The notes under the pieces are model-generated. The model was given only the letters and a program-made list of their open reading frames with translations, searched no databases and was not told the DNA's origin. A DNA stretch of 64,000 nucleotides, taken from NCBI RefSeq assembly GCF_036588685.1, contig NC_086386.1, forward strand, positions 18,868,931-18,932,930, written 5' to 3'. The stretch comes from Mytilus trossulus (taxonomy: Eukaryota; Mollusca; Bivalvia; Mytilida; Mytilidae). Both the position numbers and the translations under genes were made by a program. Positions 12,445 through 23,057 of the stretch are shown one piece after another. Position 1 is the stretch's first letter. Every line of letters begins with the position of its first letter.

Positions 12445-12516
12445 GTGGTTGTGCTTATTATGCACGTGGTTGTGCTTATATGCACATGGTTGTGCTTATA
12501 CGCACATGGTTGTGAC
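12445..12516 (+). repeat. 20-bp tandem repeat GTGGTTGTGCTTATATGCAC
   Basis: Three and a half head-to-tail copies in the spacer between the SGNH and gag-like reading frames of the Ngaro element. Each unit carries the small inverted pair GTGC..GCAC. Confidence 0.8.
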
Positions 12517-12998
12517 ACTGGTGACATGAAAAATGTCTTATTTGTAAATAATTATGGTTGGTTATATCATTTATATCAGAGTTATATAATATAATAAGTC
12601 TCTTTTTATATTTAAATATTGATTATTCATAAGTATGGTTTATATACTTTTATCTTAGTATATTACCAGGTTAATTATTTAATCAGAGAATAAATCATGG
12701 CTTTCCCTATAATGGTTGTGTCACAATAGGGATCGATATTGGTACTATTGAAGAATTTTATTCATATTGGTTGGTTTTATAAAATTGGTTTTGGAGTAAT
12801 AATTAGCATACATGTATCATAATCAAACTTAACTTTTAACATGAGTACATTTTGCTAGATATATCATCATATCAACTATGTTAATTTTATGGACAAGCAT
12901 TTTGGTTTAAAAATTATACTTATTTACATTTGTAGTAACATTCTTAAAGTTCTGTGATATACAGGATTTTTATTTTTGTTTTATGTTTTTATAGCAAA

Positions 12999-14144
12999 AT
13001 GCCAAAGCAGAAGAGCCGAACAAGAAGAAAGGCTGCTCCACAAAATCTTGAAGATGTTCAAAATTTAGTGGAGGAACAAAGTGAGATACCACCACTATAC
13101 AGGCCACCAGTGCGGAGACGCAATACAAGACGAGGAGTTCCTGAAACAATTACCGAACAGCCGTCTGTTCCAACAGCAAATTACATTGCTGATGCGTTAT
13201 TCCGAAAGTTTAAAAGTTCCGGCGTGCAACTGATAAAAGACAATACAGTAGTTCCAATTAATGACTTAACTGGTATGTTGTCGTCATCATCCACACAACC
13301 AGAAAATTCAACAAATAATGACTCTCAGGGACAAATGTTAGCTGTCTTCCAACCGCCATTGTCTTCAGATCCTAATATTAACACGTCTTCTGATGGTGAG
13401 CTGTTAAACTCTAACTCGTATGACGAGAATCCTTATGCTTGTGACATGTTGAGACATTCAATACCTTTAGACTATCATGTCAGCAGTAAGGTTAAATCTG
13501 ATGTTTGGTGTATTAATTATGTAAATTTTGCTTTATTATTACCTTCTAACATTGATGATACATGTAATGAATCAACATTATTTGAGAATTTGAATATAAC
13601 AATTTCAAATAGGAAGTCTAACAAAGAGCTTTTGTCCATTCACCAATGGACAAATGCTTTTGACATATTTATGTCTATATATCTTGAAAAGAATTTGAGG
13701 TCGGCTAGAGCATTGATTAAATATGGTTTTAATGTACGGTCATTATGCAAGTCCTTGGGTTTCCAAGCCGCTAAAGTATATGATGAGAAATTTAGAAAGA
13801 TAAGAAAAATTTTAGGGTTACAATGGGATCAAATCAATGATGAACTTTGGCGATCTGCTGCTTTATATGAAAGACAATCTGATTTTTCAGGTCAAAATAA
13901 GAAGTTGTATGCTAAAACCTCAAACTCAGACCCAAATTCTTTTCAAAGGAGGGCCCAGCATCAGTATCAATTCCCAAATGGCTATTGCTGGGCCTTCTGT
14001 AAATCAGGGGAATGCACATCAAAGTTTTGTAAACTCAAAAACCAATGTGTACACTGCAGCAAGAAACACTGTACCCTTACATGTCCAGAGCAAAAAGGAA
14101 AACAGGCAAACTTTGTCAAAACTTCCAACACCAATAAAGGTTGA
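12999..14144 (+). CDS. Gag-like ORF of the Ngaro element
   Basis: 381 codons from the ATG at 12999, chosen because the protein then begins MPKQKSRTRRKAA, basic like the gag of the second element. The frame is open a further 15 codons upstream (from 12954) into a hydrophobic stretch. The N-terminal ~60 residues are basic, and the middle is Ser/Asn-rich and presumably disordered. A conserved centre includes IHQWTNAFDIFMSIYLE, matched by DQWTSAFIIFVSVY in the element at 23058. The C-terminus has a Cys/His cluster: CWAFCKSGECTSKFC, then CVHCSKKHC and a further Cys. It should bind the element RNA and assemble a particle; that role is inferred. The frame is intact, and RT coding lies in the +1 frame overlapping its 3' end. 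Confidence 0.8.
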   Translation: MPKQKSRTRRKAAPQNLEDVQNLVEEQSEIPPLYRPPVRRRNTRRGVPETITEQPSVPTANYIADALFRKFKSSGVQLIKDNTVVPINDLTGMLSSSSTQPENSTNNDSQGQMLAVFQPPLSSDPNINTSSDGELLNSNSYDENPYACDMLRHSIPLDYHVSSKVKSDVWCINYVNFALLLPSNIDDTCNESTLFENLNITISNRKSNKELLSIHQWTNAFDIFMSIYLEKNLRSARALIKYGFNVRSLCKSLGFQAAKVYDEKFRKIRKILGLQWDQINDELWRSAALYERQSDFSGQNKKLYAKTSNSDPNSFQRRAQHQYQFPNGYCWAFCKSGECTSKFCKLKNQCVHCSKKHCTLTCPEQKGKQANFVKTSNTNKG

Positions 14145-15702
14145 AAATTTAGAACATTTTTTAGTAGGTTATGAAACCCAGTTGAAAGATAAATTGATTC
14201 ATGGTTTTTCTTTTGGATTTTCAATTAATTCTTGTTTTTCTACATCCCTTAATAAGAAGATTTTTCCTCCAAATCATAAAAGTGCAAGGGAAAATTATCA
14301 TGTTGTGCAATCCAAACTGAATAAAGAGATTGAAACAGGAAGAGTTAAGGGTCCATTTACAAAGCCCCCTTTCCCTCTTTTTGTATGCTCCCCTTTGGGT
14401 TTAGTTCCAAAAAAGGAACCCAATTCTTATCGATTAATACATGATTTGTCGTATCCTAAGAATGACTCTGTAAACTCTGGTATTCCCCAGAATTTTCGGC
14501 TGTTCAATACCAAAACATTGAAACAGTCATAGATTTAGTCCAATCTTATGAATCAAACTGTCTAATGTCTAAAACCGATATTGAGCATGCATTTCACTTA
14601 ATTCCAATAGCTAAAACAGATCATCATCTGTTAGGTTTTCATTGGGACAAACAGTTTTATTATGATGTATCCCTCCCCATGGGGGCTTCGTCCTCGTGTC
14701 AGCTATTTGAGGCTTTTTCTACAGGCCTCAACTGGATTTTAAATGCTAAATTTCAAATATATGGGGTATCACACCTGCTAGATGATTTTTTCTTTGTCGG
14801 AAAAACTGGCTCAAATGAATGTTATAGTGCATTACAAACTTTTCTTTGTCTTGCTGATAAATTGGGGGTACCCATCAAATCAGAAAAAAACACAACTCCC
14901 TACTACTTGCATTACTATCTACGGTATTGAAATTGATTCTACTCAGATGGTAGCTCGATTACCTATGGAGAAAATAGAAAAAAATTTGCAATTATTAAGT
15001 AAATACAAATGTAAACGCAGTATCACACTCAGAGAATTGCAATCCTTATTGGGTCTTTTAAATTTTGCATGTGGAGTTATCATACATGGGAGAGCCTTTT
15101 TACGTAGGCTTTTTGATCTGACTATAGGTCATACATCTCCTCATTATAGAATCAATCTGAATTCTGATGCAAGATTAGATCTTAAGTTATGGTACAGTTT
15201 TATTGAAAAATACAATGGTAAATCATGTTTTTTATTCAAAGAATGGGTTTCATCAGATTTTTTAAAACTGTTTTCTGAAGCTGCAGGTACTTATGGTGGT
15301 TTTGCTGCAGTTTTTGGCAGCAAATGGTTTTCAGGGAAATGGCCACCGGAGTTAATTGATTTACACATTACAGTGAAAGAACTTTTCCCGATTGTGTTAG
15401 CTATTGATATATGGGGCCCTCTATTAGCAAACCATAAAATACTGTTTTTAACAGATAATTCAGCTGTTGCTGAAATTATAAATAAGACATCATCTCGGGA
15501 AAAGAATATTATGAGACTGATCCGAAGATTAGTGTTAGCTGCATTAAAGTACAATATCTATTTTAGAGCCAAACATATTCCTGGGAAAACAAACGTTATT
15601 TGTGACTTGTTGTCTCGTTATTCATTTCAGGAAGCTCATCAGATTGCTCCTTGGTTAAGTCCAACTCCTGTGGCCATTCCACCTCAATTTTTGCATCTAT
15701 GA
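14100..15702 (+). pseudogene. Reverse transcriptase-RNase H of the Ngaro element (two frameshifts)
   Basis: RT motifs in order: SPLGLVPKK and YRLIHDLSYP (near 14390-14460), SKTDIEHAFHLIPI (near 14570), LPMGASSS (near 14675) and catalytic LLDDFFF with both Asp codons at 14781-14786. RNase H follows: SEAAGTYGGFAAVFG (Glu in place of the usual first Asp), TVKELFPIVLA, FLTDNSAVAEI, and CDLLSRY with the final Asp. The frame changes twice by one base, in the T-run at 14493-14496 and the A-run at 14884-14890, each a homopolymer. The frame is +1 relative to gag with no obvious start of its own, so gag-pol frameshifting or reinitiation is likely. The C-terminal stop TGA overlaps the next ATG as ATGA (15699-15702). 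Confidence 0.85.
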
Positions 15703-16607
15703 CTGATAAGCTTGTTATTGCATCATTATCTGCTGCTACTCAGTCATCATATAATAGAATGCTAAGTGTGTATTCAAATTTTTCTCAGAAATATTTTCCA
15801 GGAGTTAATGTACTTCCATCTACTCATGTCATGGTTGCTCATTTTATTTCACATTTATTTATTCAAAATTATCAACCATCTACAATTGCGTCTTACATAT
15901 CAGCCATCAGTTTTATGCATAAAATTAAGTTCTTACAGGATCCAACAGACACATTTTTTATTAAAAAAATGTTAAAAGGTACAAAACAGTTGAGACATTC
16001 TGTTGATACACTGCTGCCAATAACTTATGACATTATTGTAAAATTGGTTAAGGCTTTACCAAAAGTAATAGTAGGCATTTACAATCAAGTTTTGTTAAAA
16101 GCTATGATGTCTACAGCTTATTTTTGTTTCTTAAGGATTGGAGATTGCAGTTAAAACTGAGTCTGAAATCTATAGAGTAATTCAAAGGGAAGATATAAAG
16201 TTTGAAAGAGTAAATGGTCATGTGAGCAATATGACAATTACTATGAAGTTCTACAAACATAGTAATCTACAGAATAAGACATTATCAATAGCTAGACGTC
16301 CTGAAAATTATCTATGTCCTGATAAAGCTATTGAGGAATATCTAAGGTTACAAAATTGTCCACATGGTCCTTTATTTCGATTTAAATGTGGAAACATGTT
16401 TCGGGTTTTTATTTCAATTCTTCACTAAAAAGTTTGCTTAATTTCGTAGGATTAGACACTAATTTTTATAAAGGTCACAGTTTCCGAATTGGAGCTGCGA
16501 CGTCTGCAGCTGCCAGAGGTGTGCCGTTAGCCTTGATCCAAAGCATGGGTAGATGGAAGTCGAACGCTTTTCAACATTATATTCGACTTGATAATTTTCA
16601 CACTTAG
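15699..16607 (+). pseudogene. Tyrosine recombinase of the Ngaro element (two frameshifts)
   Basis: Starts at the ATG at 15699, inside the ATGA overlap with the RT-RNase H stop. All catalytic positions of the tyrosine-recombinase fold can be seen: Arg in CFLRIG (codon 16134-16136), His-x-x-Arg in GHSFRIG (16476-16487), Trp in MGRWKS, and the nucleophilic Tyr in FQHYIR (16578-16580). The N-terminal part contains an STIASYISAISF-like core-binding helix. Two frame changes break it: one just after the first Arg (about 16137-16145) and one at the T-run 16406-16410. This enzyme would integrate the circular cDNA without a target duplication. With the lesions as read, this copy could not do so. Confidence 0.85.
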
Positions 16608-16646
16608 ATTTAATTTAATCTCAGTCGTTTACTAAGTATTTTGGTC

Positions 16647-17014
16647 GAGGTCAACATGGCTTGCTTTACCTTATTGTGATTTTTTTGTATTTATTTTTAG
16701 AGAGGTCAACATGGTTTGCTTTGGAAATTTAAGTTTTTTATTTCCGTCATTCACTATATGTAATGGTATTTATTTGGTTGGTAGAGGTCAACATGGCTTG
16801 CTTTACCTTTCCTTACAAGTTTAATTATCAATGATTATTTGTATACTTATATATCATTTCTTTTTTGTTTTGTTTTGTTTTGTTTATAATATGTGTTATT
16901 ATTTTTGTAGAGGTCAACATGGTTTGCTCTACACTTTTACTGAAATGCTAATGTTAAAAAGTGTATATTTTATTCAATTTTGGGTGTTTTTTGTTGAGGT
17001 CAACATGGCTTGCT
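16647..17014 (+). repeat. Five spaced copies of GAGGTCAACATGGCTTGCT
   Basis: Exact or one-mismatch copies at 16647, 16702, 16784, 16910 and 16996 (19 bp each; C/T alternates at one position), between the recombinase stop and repeat B1. The text between them is unrelated and T-rich. It lies in the expected 3' untranslated region of the element RNA. Confidence 0.9.
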
Positions 17015-17091
17015 CAATTTTCTAATTCTGGAGTTCCTAAGTTGAATACAGAGTCCTCGGTTGGGGATCCCTCTTGGGATTTGTGGCACTT

Positions 17092-17320
17092 TTTCAACCC
17101 CACCTTTGCTTATTAAAGTCATTGTCATTTATGCAGTACTATTATAATTGTTAAGATGTAAGTTGCATTTTAAATTAATTTCTGAATAAATGACATTTTA
17201 CTCAACTTGTATTTTATTAACAGCAAACATAGCTCAGACTCTTTGATCTAGGTCATTTATACAAGGTTTTCTCTTTGTTATCTGTGTCAAGGAACATAAG
17301 CTGACAAAATAACATTTATT
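17092..17320 (+). repeat. Ngaro element 1, repeat B1
   Basis: Starts TGTGGCACTTTTTCAACC and matches 17752-17989 with about five differences. Its right end merges with A2 over ACATTTAT. Confidence 0.9.
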
Positions 17321-17572
17321 GTAAATAAAAGATTTTCTGGCTGGAATTTCCGATAATATTGATTTTATTAATGCCATGTGTGTAAAAGGCATTTCTTTGT
17401 TAAAGTATATCAACATGAGATCATGTTCAATGCATGATCATCTAATTACATTATCTGATTGGTCAGTTCTTGAGATCGGTAATTAATATCAAATTTCTAC
17501 ATGTGCTTGGACATGCGGTCATTCGCCTTTGTTTTGGGAGAAAGAAAAGATCGTTTTGAATTTATCTGAAAA
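17312..17572 (+). repeat. Ngaro element 1, repeat A2
   Basis: Direct copy of A1 (11248-11519), directly abutting B1 on its left. The ~12-bp segment present in A1 near 11356 is absent here. Confidence 0.9.
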
Positions 17573-17595
17573 CCCTCCCATTTCCCTCCCTTTTA
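17573..17595. other. C-rich tract after A2 (four CCC runs)
   Basis: CCCTCCCATTTCCCTCCC immediately follows A2. The minus strand therefore has four GGG runs, enough for a G-quadruplex in principle. The second split-repeat element has a very similar tract in the same position (25773-25786). Confidence 0.7.
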
Positions 17596-17751
17596 AGTGT
17601 TATTACATAGGACATATTTTTTCTTTAAACATGAATTAATTACAATATTCATGTAGACTTGTTTATATAATTTGTATATACATATGTTAGTGAGTTAATT
17701 TTTCAACTCACTTTTATTTTTGTCATTTTTATGATGTTTATTTTGTTACGG

Positions 17752-17989
17752 TGTGGCACTTTTTCAACCCCACCTTTGCTTATTAAAGTCATTGTCATTT
17801 ATGAAGTACTATTATAATTGTTAAGATGTAAGTTGCATTTTAAATTAATTTCTGAATAAATGACATTTTACTCAACTTGTATTTTATTAACAGCAAACAT
17901 AGCTCAGACTCTTTGATCTATGTCATTTATACAAGGTTTTCTCGTTGTTATCTGTGTCAAGGAACATTAGCTGACAAAAAGAACATTTA
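17752..17989 (+). repeat. Ngaro element 1, repeat B2 (right end)
   Basis: Direct copy of B1. It ends at ACATTTAT, the same octamer that starts A1. A unique ~180-bp spacer (17573-17751) separates it from A2. Confidence 0.9.
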
Positions 17990-18435
17990 TGATATGTTAA
18001 ATGTTTTGTTTTAACATAACAGCTTCAGAAAATTGTTGTAAGTGGAAAATATAACATTTCATATAAGGCCTCGCTTCATTAGAAAACCTCCATTTTTTGG
18101 CATAGGCACATATAAAATTAACTTTTGTCAAATTCTTATAAGTCTCATACATTAAGTATGCAATCATTTACTTTGAATAAATAATATCCTATACATTGAG
18201 ACATAAAAAAAGTGCAACTTGGTGTTTTGGGGAGATTTTTGAAGCCAAAATTTGAAAGTTGAAATTTTTCTATTTCAACGTCACAATTCAACAACCAAAG
18301 TTGAGATATAAAAAATGCCACATTTTCTATAAAATATATTATATGGCTTTGAAACTTTGTAAACTGACTCATAATACACTAAGCTTAAATCATGCCAAGT
18401 TTTATTGGAATTGGTCAATTTTTTGGCTACAAATA
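17990..18435. other. Non-coding filler inside the insertion block
   Basis: Right flank of the Ngaro element up to TIR copy 2. No coding or repeat feature recognised. Confidence 0.5.
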
Positions 18436-18869
18436 GGCCCAAAACCACAATTAATGACCCCGCTGTTCGTTGTTCACGAATATAGATCCCTTTAATTATA
18501 GTGTATTTTTTTTCTTTCCCTTTCTCATTCATTATTTAGCTTTTCGGGGATGGAAATGAAAGAAGAGAGCTGAAATAAACTTTTGGATGTTTTATTTTAA
18601 CTGATTTTAATAAGGAAAGAGTGATTGGGCAAGGTGCAAAAAGGTTATATTTACTTTTCGGAACATCTCTTGACTTGCCTATAGGAGTATGGATGTGAAT
18701 TGGCCTAATTTGTATAATGTAATGTAATTTTTCTGAAATTTGCATATATTTTTGGACTTGTATTGTACATTACACACACAAAAAATAGACAAAAAGAATA
18801 GGCAAAAAATGTTTAATGCGACAAAACGTTATAAAGAAATTATAGAGGAATTAATTGTGGTCTCCGGCC
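18436..18869. mobile_element. TIR element, copy 2 (direct copy of 9944-10391)
   Basis: About 434 bp, similar to copy 1 over its full length. It has the inverted ends GGCCCAAAACCACAATTAAT and, inward from the right, GGCCGGAGACCACAATTA. It is flanked by ATA on both sides (18433-18435 and 18870-18872). Ankyrin-repeat coding resumes three bases beyond its right end. Confidence 0.8.
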
Positions 18870-18872
18870 ATA

Positions 18873-19815
18873 GTGGAAAAAAATCCTTTAATGGCGGCTT
18901 GATGTTAAACATCTGATTGAAATGGATGGTGATATCACCAAAACAGCTGATAAAGAAGGACGAACGCCGTTGTATTTGTCATGTTTTAGTGGTAACATGG
19001 ACATAGTAAACTTACTAATAGTTAACGGGTGCGATGTTACTCAAGCTAACAATAACGACAAGACACATCTAATGGCAGTATGTGACCAAGGACATCCCTC
19101 TACTGCAACATTTCTAATTGAGAAAGGTGCTCATATAAACATTGCCGGTCATAAAGGTCGAACGCCATTCTACTGGTCTTGTACTGGCGGTAATACAGAC
19201 ATGGCAAACTTACTGATAGACAATGGATGTGATTTCAATCAATGTGACAAAAAAGGAACAACATCTTTCATGGAGGCTTGTGCTCAAGGACACCTGTCAA
19301 TAGTGGAAAGTCTTATAAAAAAGGATATTAACATTTACATTACCAATAAAGCCGGACAAACATCATTTCATTTTGCGTGTTTCTTTGGTAAAATTGATAT
19401 AGTTAAAAAATTAATTGATAAGCAATGTAATACATACATGATCGATAAAGCGGACATTTATGGTAACACAGCTCTTATAGGTGCATGTAGTAAAGGACAT
19501 TTCTCTACAGCAAAACTTCTTATTGAGAATGGTACTGACATATTTCTTAGCGATAATAATGGAAAAACGCCTTACATTGGTCATGTGTAGCTAAACACAT
19601 TGAGATAGTACATTTATTGTAAGGGAATGGATGTGATAAACATTATCATAATCAGGAGGGTCACCTATCAATAGTCAAACTCTTAATCGAAAGTGAAGTT
19701 GATTTTCAAAGGCGAAATGATAGGTGTCAAAATGCTCTTATAATAGCTTCAGATAACAAACGTGATGAAATAGTAAAATTTCTTAAATCCAATTCTGTTT
19801 TTTTGAATGTTTGAT
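18873..19815 (+). pseudogene. Ankyrin-repeat gene, severed 3' part
   Basis: Continues the repeat array broken at 9943. The first bases encode an S-G-K-N-P-L-M-A-A-C motif, in register with the D-N-N at which the left part ends apart from one extra A in the A-run near 18878. An internal deletion then joins GCTTG to the VKHLIE start of the next repeat (about 18900). The frame is open from 18922 to 19590 (222 codons, about seven repeats). A further one-base loss near 19573 and a stop in the next repeat follow. Degenerate repeat sequence runs to a stop at about 19815 (..KSNSVFLNV), probably the original C-terminus. With several lesions it should be non-functional. Confidence 0.8.
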
Positions 19816-20715
19816 ATAACAACTATTAACATATTAATGTTATAGAAACATATTGCGTCATTTCCCTACATGATGACAATTTTTTTCACTTTTTATATCT
19901 CAATAAAAAATGTAGATAGAATTTCGTGGTTGATAAATAATCTTGTCATAGTCTATAGAATGAAAGGTAAATTCTAAAAACTGACTTTTATCTATAAGAG
20001 AAAAATTAACATAACATTTGTGAGTAGAAAAAAGTATGCGAAATTAAATATTCAAGATTTCATAAAGTTTAAATCCTGATAAGGTTCATAGAATAATAAA
20101 AAAATAATTGAATTAAATTGTAGCGGGATGACTAGGAAATGACATAACGAGAAAAGCTTAAAACATTTCACAAAAGAAGTTGGTTTGCAGTATATAATAG
20201 GCCCTTTTTAATGGCATATTGTCCATACTTTGTTATATAACTTTGACTTGTTTTCAATATGAAAAATGTTGAATTGATAAAAACATCTTAATAATGGCCA
20301 GTAAAGCAACAATGGATTACCCGTTTTATTACAGTATATTAATTGCAGGAGAAATATTAAATATAAATATTAATATCATTATGAATAGCCATTAAGTATT
20401 TGTATATCTATACATCGCATCATAAATAACTATTTGGACAATGAATGAGTTTTGAGTCTTGTCATATATCAATGTTATAGAAAATACATGTTTGCTGAAC
20501 ATTTCATTTTTGAATAGCATTTGCTTTCCGTCCATAGTTATACGTATTACTTTTGCATATTTCACGAATGTTCATGTGTCACGTGCTATATACTCGTTCA
20601 AAAGGCTGCCTCAATGTTCGCTTTAAATTTATACCTTGCTAATATTATGTATATTTTGTTTTACAACTATATAACATAAATTGTGTTTGTGATTAATTAC
20701 ATTATTAGTGTTGAG
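19816..20715. other. Non-coding, nothing recognised
   Basis: Presumably 3' flank of the ankyrin gene. AT-rich, with no gene, TIR pair or tandem repeat that I can support. Confidence 0.45.
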
Positions 20716-20922
20716 TACTGTGGATTCATTTATTTTCGTGGGTATCATTTTTCGTGGATTGACGATAACTTTCGTGGACATTTGATTTGGTGGTTTTGCA
20801 AATCTTTGCATACTAAGCCTGCAGAAATTTTTTAATTCGTTGAACATTTAAATTCGTGGTTCACCTGTTCCCACGAAACACACGAAAATTGGTACCCAAC
20901 GAATAATAATGAACCCACAGTA
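20716..20922. mobile_element. 207-bp MITE with TA-flanked TIRs
   Basis: Left end TACTGTGGATTCATTTATTT; right end, read inward, TACTGTGGGTTCATTATTAT. About 28 bp of imperfect inverted repeat follows on each side (..CGTGGGTA / ..TTGGGTACC). TA at both ends suits a Tc1/mariner-type target. The interior repeats the motif TTCGTGG several times. No coding sequence. Confidence 0.8.
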
Positions 20923-21571
20923 TATGATTTTACAATATTAAAAGTTGCAAACAGATATATGTTTCACTCTACAGTTTGAATCATACGGCATTCAATAAAA
21001 TATTAAGGTTTTAATTTATAAGAGCCGTAAGAGGGATGAGTTTGAATAGTAATAAAGTGCAGCTTCTTTGGAAAGTTTATTATTGCTTTTATTTTATAAT
21101 GCGTTTGATTCATTGAATCACATAAAGCCTACACAGTTTTCAATAGTTTTTATTTAAATAGTTACTCAATCATGTTAGTGAAAAATGTTTAATTATATTT
21201 ATTAAAGATATCAATTAAAAGAAAATACTGAACAACAAGGTTATTTCGAAAAATGGGTAAATCCATAAAATCTGACGAAGTCGATGTAAAACTATATCTA
21301 TCAACTAGTCGAGAGACATTAACCATTCAATTTTATATTTAATGCAACCACTAGGCATACGTGCAGTGTACAATAAGGCTGTGCTAGTTTTCTCGTTTGA
21401 ATTATTTTACATTGTCATTTCGAAGTCCTTTATATCTGATTATTGCTTATTGTTGAAGACTTGAAGGTCGTACGGTGACCTATAGTTGTTAACTTCTGTG
21501 TCATTTTGGTCTCTTGTGGAGAGTTGTCTCATTGGCAATCATACTACATCTTCTTTTTTTATATTGTATAT
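20923..21571. other. Non-coding, with a dispersed-repeat copy at 21440-21560
   Basis: The segment GAAGGTCGTACGGTGACCTA ... CTCATTGGCAATCATACTAC is one copy of a family seen again at 45225-45345 and 54020-54165, and on the other strand at 44475 and 50850. It abuts the left end of the second split-repeat element. Confidence 0.55.
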
Positions 21572-21783
21572 ATAATAGAATTTAAGTCCTGTACTTAAAT
21601 TCAGTTATCACGGTGCGCTGTACTATTACATTGGTTGGTTATTAGTGAGTTTAAGAAAACTCAAATTTCATTGGTGGTTAGTGAACCATACAATTTGACG
21701 TCACGATCCTTTTTTAATTCGGGTCCAACAGGAGAGGCTGCTTTTAAAATAACTTGTTGTTATCAGAGGAAAATTTTATTCAA
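21572..21783 (+). repeat. Ngaro-type element 2, repeat A1
   Basis: Begins ATAATAGAATTTAAGTCCTG and matches 25558-25770 almost base for base. It marks the left end of the element. Confidence 0.88.
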
Positions 21784-23057
21784 CAAAAAATTGTCAGGGA
21801 GTATTTTATGTTATATAATAATTTTTGAAAGGAATTGTTATTGCTGTACGCACATTAACGAGGATTCGTGCAATAAAAGACAATATTGACGTTAATTATC
21901 CAAAAACAAAGATACATGTACATGTGTATGGCGACCACATGGCTGAAATAAAAAAAAAAAATTAATTTTTTTCTCTTTCAAAGTTAATTCTATTTAATTT
22001 TCTTTAAGTGCCAACAGTTTGGTATAGATTTGAGTCTCTTTCAACAGGGAAAAAGTAAATGTTTACTTTGAAACAAGGATACATGTAACTGACCTAGTGT
22101 CGGTAGTGAAGCACATGGCGAGCACATGGTTTATTGAATTTTCTTTCAATGTTTTTTCGTTGCCGTTGCTAATTTTCAAATATAATAAATGGTAAATAAT
22201 GCTTCTTGGTAACATGTTAGGACTACCAGAATTAGCAAAATATTCAAGTTATCTGGCGAGTTGAAATAACCTTTCGTGTGTTGGTTTGCGAACTTGAGCC
22301 ATGGCAAAATATTCAGTTCGTTGATTGTGCCCATTATCAGGTGAAAGGAGAATATCATCGCGGCTACACGCCCACATTAATGTGTTTCAATACTTGAATT
22401 TATAAGACGCGTCCTGGTCCGCATACTTAATTTAGTTATTGTTTATTTACACACTTAAATGGAATGTACCCATAATGCTTTGTATTGTTATTATATATGT
22501 AGTTCGTACTGAGTTCTATCACTTAAAAGCTGAAGCCAACTTTATACATTTTTGTACATGGTGTCAGATGTGGGAACGTGTGCTTTACATGTATGCATAT
22601 TATTTGCAAAACTTCTGTTCGAGGAACAAGAATCCACTTAATAATAAATACACTAGTCTCCGTTGTTTCGCCTTCTATGAACGAGTTTCACCGGTGTACA
22701 TGAGGTCAATTGGTACTTTTAAAATGTAAACAATAACATCAAGTCAAATAGTTATCGAATATTGGTGTTCCTGCTGGATAATGGAGTACAGAGTTACATG
22801 AAATTCACACAACCTTATTAATAGTAATGTCTTCTTTTAAATAATAAACCGGTCACAGCCTATTTAATTTAATTTAGCTATTTTGTGATACATGTACTGT
22901 ACATCAGTATTTTTCTTTGTATATATATATATATATATTAATTACTCATGTGTGATATTTTCTACTGGACATTTAATCAAGCAATAATCAATCTGGATTA
23001 ACCGAATATTCAGACAGTGTTTTTTGTTTATAAATTCTAGTTATTCTTTTAGGAGTC
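21784..23057. other. Leader region of element 2, non-coding
   Basis: No SGNH frame here, unlike the same interval of element 1. It contains an AT microsatellite at 22921-22938. Short open frames show no recognisable motif. Confidence 0.55.

Larger units (their letters stand above)
11248..17989 (+). mobile_element. Ngaro-type tyrosine-recombinase retrotransposon, full length
   Basis: 6.7 kb with the diagnostic split direct repeats A1 (11248-11519), B1 (17092-17320), A2 (17312-17572) and B2 (17752-17989). The left end of A1, the B1/A2 junction and the right end of B2 all share ACATTTAT, the expected recombination core. Internal order is SGNH hydrolase, gag-like protein, RT-RNase H, tyrosine recombinase. 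Established knowledge: Ngaro/DIRS-group elements insert by a tyrosine recombinase through a circular intermediate and leave no target duplication, and Ngaro members carry A1-B1A2B2 repeats instead of LTRs. A1/A2 and B1/B2 differ at only a handful of positions plus one ~12-bp indel, so the insertion is recent. No integrase, DDE transposase or aspartic protease was seen. Confidence 0.9.

Noticed and set aside
11248-17989. LTR retrotransposon reading of the direct repeats
   Set aside because: Repeats are split and rearranged (A1, B1-A2, B2), there is a tyrosine recombinase and no integrase or protease, and no target duplication is visible.
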